Notes under the pieces: generated by a model
Database searches by the model: none
What the model was told of the DNA's origin: nothing
What the model saw: only the letters and a program-made list of their open reading frames with translations
Program-made: the position numbers and the translations under genes
DNA from: Leucobacter sp042726155
GTDB taxonomy: Bacteria > Actinomycetota > Actinomycetes > Actinomycetales > Microbacteriaceae
Assembly (NCBI RefSeq): GCF_042726155.1
Contig: NZ_JBHXHV010000001.1
Coordinates: 744,001-808,000 of the forward strand
Length of the DNA stretch: 64,000 nucleotides
Direction: 5' to 3'
Shown here: positions 60,221-64,000 of the stretch, piece after piece
How the letters are laid out: each line of letters opens with the position of its first letter
Numbering within the stretch: the stretch's first letter is position 1

Positions 60221-61483
60221 ATGGCTGATGGTGGGTCGGGGCGGAGCGTGGATGGTCCTCGCGATCCTCGCGCCTCTCGCGACCCTCGCGCTGACCGAGG
60301 TTCGGCGACCTATCGAAGCGCGCTCATCGCGCTGTTCTGTGCGGGCGTCGCGACGTTCGCGCAGATGTACTCGCCGCAGGGGTTGCTCCCCGCGATCGCC
60401 CGCGAGTTCGGCGTGTCCGCCGGGGCCTCGTCGTGGACGGTTGGCGCGACGACCATCGGCGTCGCGGCCGGCGTGCTGCCCTGGGCGCGGGTGTCGGATC
60501 GGCTGGGCCGGGTGCGCACCATGCGCTGGGCCACCGGCGCTGCGATGCTGCTCGGGCTGGCGGTGCCGTTCGCGCCCGGATTCGAGACCATGCTCGCGCT
60601 GCGCGCCGTGGAGGGGTTCGCACTCGCGGGTATCCCGGCGCTCGCGGTGACCTCACTCGTAGAAACCGTGCGGCCGCGCGCGCTCGGCGGCGCTGTCGGC
60701 ATGTACGTGGCCGGGACGACTCTCGGAGGTCTGGTCGGGCGCATCTTCGCGGGCGCGGTCGAGGAGCCGTTCGGTTGGCGGGCGGGAATGGTCGCCGTGG
60801 CGGTGCTCGCAGCGGGTATGACCGTCTGCTTCATCGCGCTCGTGCCCGCGACGCAGCTGCCGAGAGAGGCTACCGGGGGAGTGCTGCAGGCGATCCTCAC
60901 CAACCTCTCGCAGCCGGGAGTGCTCGTGCTCATCATGCACGCGTTCCTGACGATGGGCGGTTTTGTCGCCGCTTACAACGCGCTCGCGTTCAGGCTTGTG
61001 ATGCCGCCGTATGCGCTGACGCTCGTGCAGGTCTCGTGGCTGTTTTTGGCCTACCTCGCGGGGACGCTGACGTCGAGCTCAGTGTGGCGCCTGACACGGC
61101 GAGCGTCGCCGACAGCGGTGATGCTTGGCAGTCTCGGTGTGATGGGGGCGGGGCTCGCGCTGACGCTCGCCGCACCGCTGACCGTCGTGATTGCGGGGCT
61201 CGTGCTGTTCACCGGTGGATTCTTCGCGGCGCACACGATTGCGAGCGGTCTGATCGGCCGCCGCGCGGCCGGCACTCCGGGCGCGAGCCAGGCGCCGCCG
61301 CTGTATAACCTCGGCTATTACGCGGGTTCGAGCCTGCTTGGCTGGGCGGGCACGGCTGCGTTCAGCTCGTCGGGATGGAGCGGCACGGCGGCGATGACGG
61401 GCGGCGCGATCCTGCTCGCCGCGGCGCTCGCGTGGTCCTACGCGCGCACCCAGGGCGGAATAGCGAGGGCAGACAGGGCGTAG
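60221..61483 (+). CDS. MFS transporter
   Basis: 420 residues with about 12 membrane helices. Disordered charged N-terminus of 30 residues, helix 1 from ALIALFCAGVATFAQM, motif A DRLGRVRTMRWATG between helices 2 and 3, and VPATQLPRE in the centre. Resembles arabinose-efflux/YnfM-like transporters. Follows purE after 20 bases. Substrate unknown. Confidence 0.9.
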   Translation: MADGGSGRSVDGPRDPRASRDPRADRGSATYRSALIALFCAGVATFAQMYSPQGLLPAIAREFGVSAGASSWTVGATTIGVAAGVLPWARVSDRLGRVRTMRWATGAAMLLGLAVPFAPGFETMLALRAVEGFALAGIPALAVTSLVETVRPRALGGAVGMYVAGTTLGGLVGRIFAGAVEEPFGWRAGMVAVAVLAAGMTVCFIALVPATQLPREATGGVLQAILTNLSQPGVLVLIMHAFLTMGGFVAAYNALAFRLVMPPYALTLVQVSWLFLAYLAGTLTSSSVWRLTRRASPTAVMLGSLGVMGAGLALTLAAPLTVVIAGLVLFTGGFFAAHTIASGLIGRRAAGTPGASQAPPLYNLGYYAGSSLLGWAGTAAFSSSGWSGTAAMTGGAILLAAALAWSYARTQGGIARADRA

Positions 61484-61536
61484 CCCTGCCCTCTGCCCCT
61501 GTCCCCCTTTCCCTCTGCCCCTCGTGACCCCCACGC

Positions 61537-61590
61537 GGGTGAGCGATTCTCGTCAGTTTCGCGCCCGAAAGTGTCAAGGATTGCTCACCC
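61537..61590. repeat. 54-base palindromic element, copy 1
   Basis: Arms GGGTGAGCGATTCTCGTCA and TGTCAAGGATTGCTCACCC match at 15 of 19 positions, with an inner TTTCG/CGAAA stem. It lies between the convergent MFS and glycosyltransferase genes, in a 299-base spacer without any gene. Same length and ends as copy 2. Confidence 0.75.
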
Positions 61591-61674
61591 GAGGGGGGAG
61601 GGGGGATCGCGAGGGTGCGGGCATCACACGGGGCACGCGTGCTCGGGGGTAGGGGCTCGCGGGTGAAGGTACGC

Positions 61675-61728
61675 GGGTGAGCGATATTTGTCAGATTTGG
61701 TCGCGCGAGTGACAAATATTGCTCACCC
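61675..61728. repeat. 54-base palindromic element, copy 2
   Basis: The arms GGGTGAGCGATATTTGTCA and TGACAAATATTGCTCACCC match at 18 of 19 positions with a 16-base loop. Fold, length and the GGGTGAGCGAT end are shared with copy 1, 84 bases upstream; probably a bidirectional terminator that belongs to a dispersed repeat family. Confidence 0.8.
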
Positions 61729-61782
61729 AAGGGTGCACAAAAGAAGGGAGGGGAGAGGGGAGAAGAGGGGAGGCGCGTGGAG

Positions 61783-62907
61783 TCAGAGGTTTGCGTGGGT
61801 TTCCCAGAGCTGCCAGGCCGAGGCGCGCCAGCTGAAGCCACGGCTCCGATCGCACGCGAGCACCGTCAACGTCGGGAGTGCGCCCGACTGTCCGATGAGC
61901 GTGCTGTACTCCCGCGCGAATCCCTCAGCAGTGTCAGCGGAAACGCCCGCGTCGAGCACAAGCTCTTCGGTCGCGGGGTGTCCGGCGTGCACCACGGGCA
62001 CGGCGGCGTTGAGCGCCGCGAGCACCACGTAACCCGTGCCAGCGAATGCCTGCGGCTGCAGCAGCACGACCGCGTTGGCGCACACGGCACCGACATCGGA
62101 GAGCTGCGTGACGCGCACCGTGTGCACGCGGCCGACCAAGTCCTGCGGGATCTCAGTGGTAAGCGCCGCAGCGTCACGATCCTTTTCGCGCGTCGGCGCG
62201 CCGTGCGGGTCGAGGCCCTCGAGCACCACAAGCGGGGGCAACGCGTGATCGTTGCGCATGGCGTCGAACACCCACTCGAGACGCCCGTGCTCACCCAGAC
62301 GCGCGGTCGTTGCCGCGTACCGCTCGGGCAGGCCCCACGCCGCGCGACGCTCGGCCGCGTCTTCAGGAGCAGAGAATTCGCTCGGCGGCGCGAGCGGGAA
62401 AACCTGAATGGGCAGATCACTGCCGTACTGCTGCTGCAACACCCGCGCAGTCGCGTGCGTCGGCGTCAGAATCACGTCGGCAAGCTTCACCGCGCGCCGC
62501 GCGAACGATCGGAACAGTCGTGCCTGAGAGTTCCCGAGCAGCGCGGGCGCATCCCACGCAATGCTGTGGGGGATCGTCACCGAAGTTTGTGAGCCGTCGT
62601 CGTCTCCGCGCGAGCGCAGCGGCATCATCGGGGTGAGTGCGTGTACGAATTCACCGTCGAGCGGTCGTGCAGTTGCGCCGTTCTGCCACACGAGCGGCAG
62701 CATGCTCGAGCGCAACGGCAGCACCTCGGTCGCGAGACGCGGTGAAGTGAACTGGGGCGTGTCGCCACCGCGAGCCATCAGGTAGCGTGCACTGCAGCCG
62801 CGCGGGGCGGTTTCTGCGACGGCCTGCGCGAGATCGCGCGCCGCGGCAGCGTGTGACTCCGCTTCCCAATCAGGGAAGGGGTCGGCGATGAGGGTGAGCG
62901 TCGCCAA
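61783..62907 (-). CDS. Glycosyltransferase, GT4-like
   Basis: 374 residues, two Rossmann-like halves of a GT-B fold. Features are VTIPHSIAWDAPAL, ADVILTPTHATARVL near residue 140, PLAPPSEFS, a sugar-nucleotide-binding region VVLEGLDPHGAP, and AGTGYVVLAALNAAVPVVHA with the expected E/G/A-rich acceptor motif near the end. No membrane helix. Divergent from galE, so cell-wall or exopolysaccharide sugar transfer is likely. Donor not deducible. Confidence 0.82.
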   Translation of the reverse strand: MATLTLIADPFPDWEAESHAAAARDLAQAVAETAPRGCSARYLMARGGDTPQFTSPRLATEVLPLRSSMLPLVWQNGATARPLDGEFVHALTPMMPLRSRGDDDGSQTSVTIPHSIAWDAPALLGNSQARLFRSFARRAVKLADVILTPTHATARVLQQQYGSDLPIQVFPLAPPSEFSAPEDAAERRAAWGLPERYAATTARLGEHGRLEWVFDAMRNDHALPPLVVLEGLDPHGAPTREKDRDAAALTTEIPQDLVGRVHTVRVTQLSDVGAVCANAVVLLQPQAFAGTGYVVLAALNAAVPVVHAGHPATEELVLDAGVSADTAEGFAREYSTLIGQSGALPTLTVLACDRSRGFSWRASAWQLWETHANL

Positions 62908-63120
62908 TCGTTCTCCCCTCGATTACAGTGACATGCCCGCGGCACGAGTCCGCACTCCATATTGTATGGACTTCCTGGCTGGGAACAGCTGTGCGCCACG
63001 GCATGAACATCTGGACTGAGACGTAATCGCAACAATTTAAGTTTTCGGTCCGAGTTCTCAAATCTGCGAATGCGGTGCGGCTTGAGGTTTCCCTCACGAT
63101 CTGCAAAGTACCCTGTCCCC

Positions 63121-64000
63121 ATGCGTGTTTTGTTGACAGGTGGCGCCGGGTATATCGGCTCGCACACCGCACTCGTACTTATCGAGCGCGGCCACGAGGT
63201 GATCGTTCTCGACGACTTCTCCAACAGCAGCCGTGAAGCGGTGCGGAGAATCTCCGAGTTGAGCGGTGTTGATGTGCCGGTGATCGAGCTCGATCTCTCG
63301 GATCGAGAGGCCGCTCAGCGCGCCCTCGCCGAGGTCGACTTCGATGCCGTGATTCACCTCGCGGGTTTGAAAGCTGTCGGCGAGTCGGTCGAGCAGCCCA
63401 CACGGTATTACCGCGTCAACCTCGACTCGACCATTGCGCTGCTCGACATCATGCGCGAGCGAGGCATCACGAAATTCGTCTTCAGCTCTTCAGCGACGGT
63501 CTACGGCGACCCGATCTACGTGCCAATCGACGAGGCGCACCCCGCGGGTGTCGACCTCGCGAGCCCGTACGGGTGGTCGAAGTTCATGAACGAGCGCATC
63601 GTGCACGGTGCGCAGACCGCGTGGCCAGAACTCGAAGCCGTGGTGCTGCGCTACTTCAACCCGGTCGGGGCGCACCCCTCAGGGCGAATTGGCGAAGATC
63701 CGAGCGGGATCCCGAACAATCTCATGCCGTTCATCACGCAGGTCGCGGTCGGCAAGCGCGAGCGGCTCAGCGTGTTCGGTGACGGGTACAACACCCCCGA
63801 CGGCACCGGCGTGCGGGATTACATTCACGTGCTCGACCTTGCCGAGGGACACGTGGCGGCGCTTGAGCGAATCGCGCCAGGTGTCGAAACGTACAATCTG
63901 GGATCGGGCATCGGATCGAGCGTGCTCGATGTCGTGCGCGCCTTTGAGCAGGCCTCCGGTCAGGCGATTCCGTATGCGGTGATGCCTGCTCGCGCCGGTG
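63121..64000 (+). CDS. galE: UDP-glucose 4-epimerase, 3' end outside the window
   Basis: Short-chain dehydrogenase-type epimerase that interconverts UDP-glucose and UDP-galactose. 293 residues are visible of about 325-340. NAD-binding GGAGYIGS (7-14), SSSATVYGDP (122-131), catalytic Y150 and K154 in SPYGWSK, and LRYFNPVGAHPSGRIGEDP. The frame is open to the last base. About 210 bases separate it from the divergent glycosyltransferase gene. Confidence 0.95.
   Translation, partial: MRVLLTGGAGYIGSHTALVLIERGHEVIVLDDFSNSSREAVRRISELSGVDVPVIELDLSDREAAQRALAEVDFDAVIHLAGLKAVGESVEQPTRYYRVNLDSTIALLDIMRERGITKFVFSSSATVYGDPIYVPIDEAHPAGVDLASPYGWSKFMNERIVHGAQTAWPELEAVVLRYFNPVGAHPSGRIGEDPSGIPNNLMPFITQVAVGKRERLSVFGDGYNTPDGTGVRDYIHVLDLAEGHVAALERIAPGVETYNLGSGIGSSVLDVVRAFEQASGQAIPYAVMPARAG

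Overview
The window is high-G+C DNA with dense, often overlapping genes and frequent GTG starts. Gene content (type VII secretion, MarR/MFS pairs, a MoxR-DUF58-transglutaminase operon with a Ser/Thr kinase, DUF2510, CE1758/CE1759-type flavin oxidoreductase pair, secE-nusG-rplK-rplA) points to an actinobacterium, most likely a member of the Microbacteriaceae (a Leucobacter-like organism is my best guess, from gene content only). There is one tRNA gene and no rRNA, CRISPR array, insertion sequence or prophage that I can see.

Layout. 1-6.2 kb: a MarR/MFS pair, then a nucleoside hydrolase with a complete ECF transporter (S, T and a fused double ATPase). 6.2-8.9 kb: a reverse-strand operon of an LLM flavin monooxygenase, a MarR regulator and an FMN reductase, with a candidate operator. 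8.9-15.4 kb: housekeeping block with a lytic transglycosylase, aminotransferase, tRNA-Trp, secE, nusG, a sulfite-oxidase-like protein, rplK and rplA. 15.6-29.4 kb: one forward operon encoding a Ser/Thr kinase, a 2023-residue Ig-like surface protein, MoxR ATPase, DUF58 protein, a transglutaminase-fold protein lacking its catalytic Cys and His, a PP2C phosphatase and a membrane protein carrying five 12-residue DET[IV]VTPR repeats. 29.5-56 kb: a type VII (ESX-like) secretion locus. 56-64 kb: an exonuclease/phosphatase-family protein, GntR and MarR regulators, purK-purE, an MFS transporter, a glycosyltransferase and the start of galE.

The ESX-like locus is the most unusual part. It has MycP-EccB-EccD on the reverse strand, a second 11-helix EccD-like protein and an RDD-FHA protein divergently transcribed, two WXG100 proteins, then a row of unrecognised genes (a Cys-rich modular protein, a helical WXG-like membrane protein, two small coiled-coil proteins, a Gly-rich protein) interleaved with three further, mutually related mycosin-like proteases. 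EccC and a second FHA protein close the locus. No EccE or EccA is visible. The stretch around 40-45 kb is clearly poorer in G+C than its surroundings and holds decayed copies of a mycosin leader and of a coiled-coil gene, so the protease array has been expanding and contracting.

How the parts may work together (inference): kinase, PP2C phosphatase, an array of phospho-acceptor-like threonines and two FHA proteins lie beside or within the secretion locus, which suggests phosphothreonine signalling coupled to assembly of the secretion machine and cell-surface proteins.
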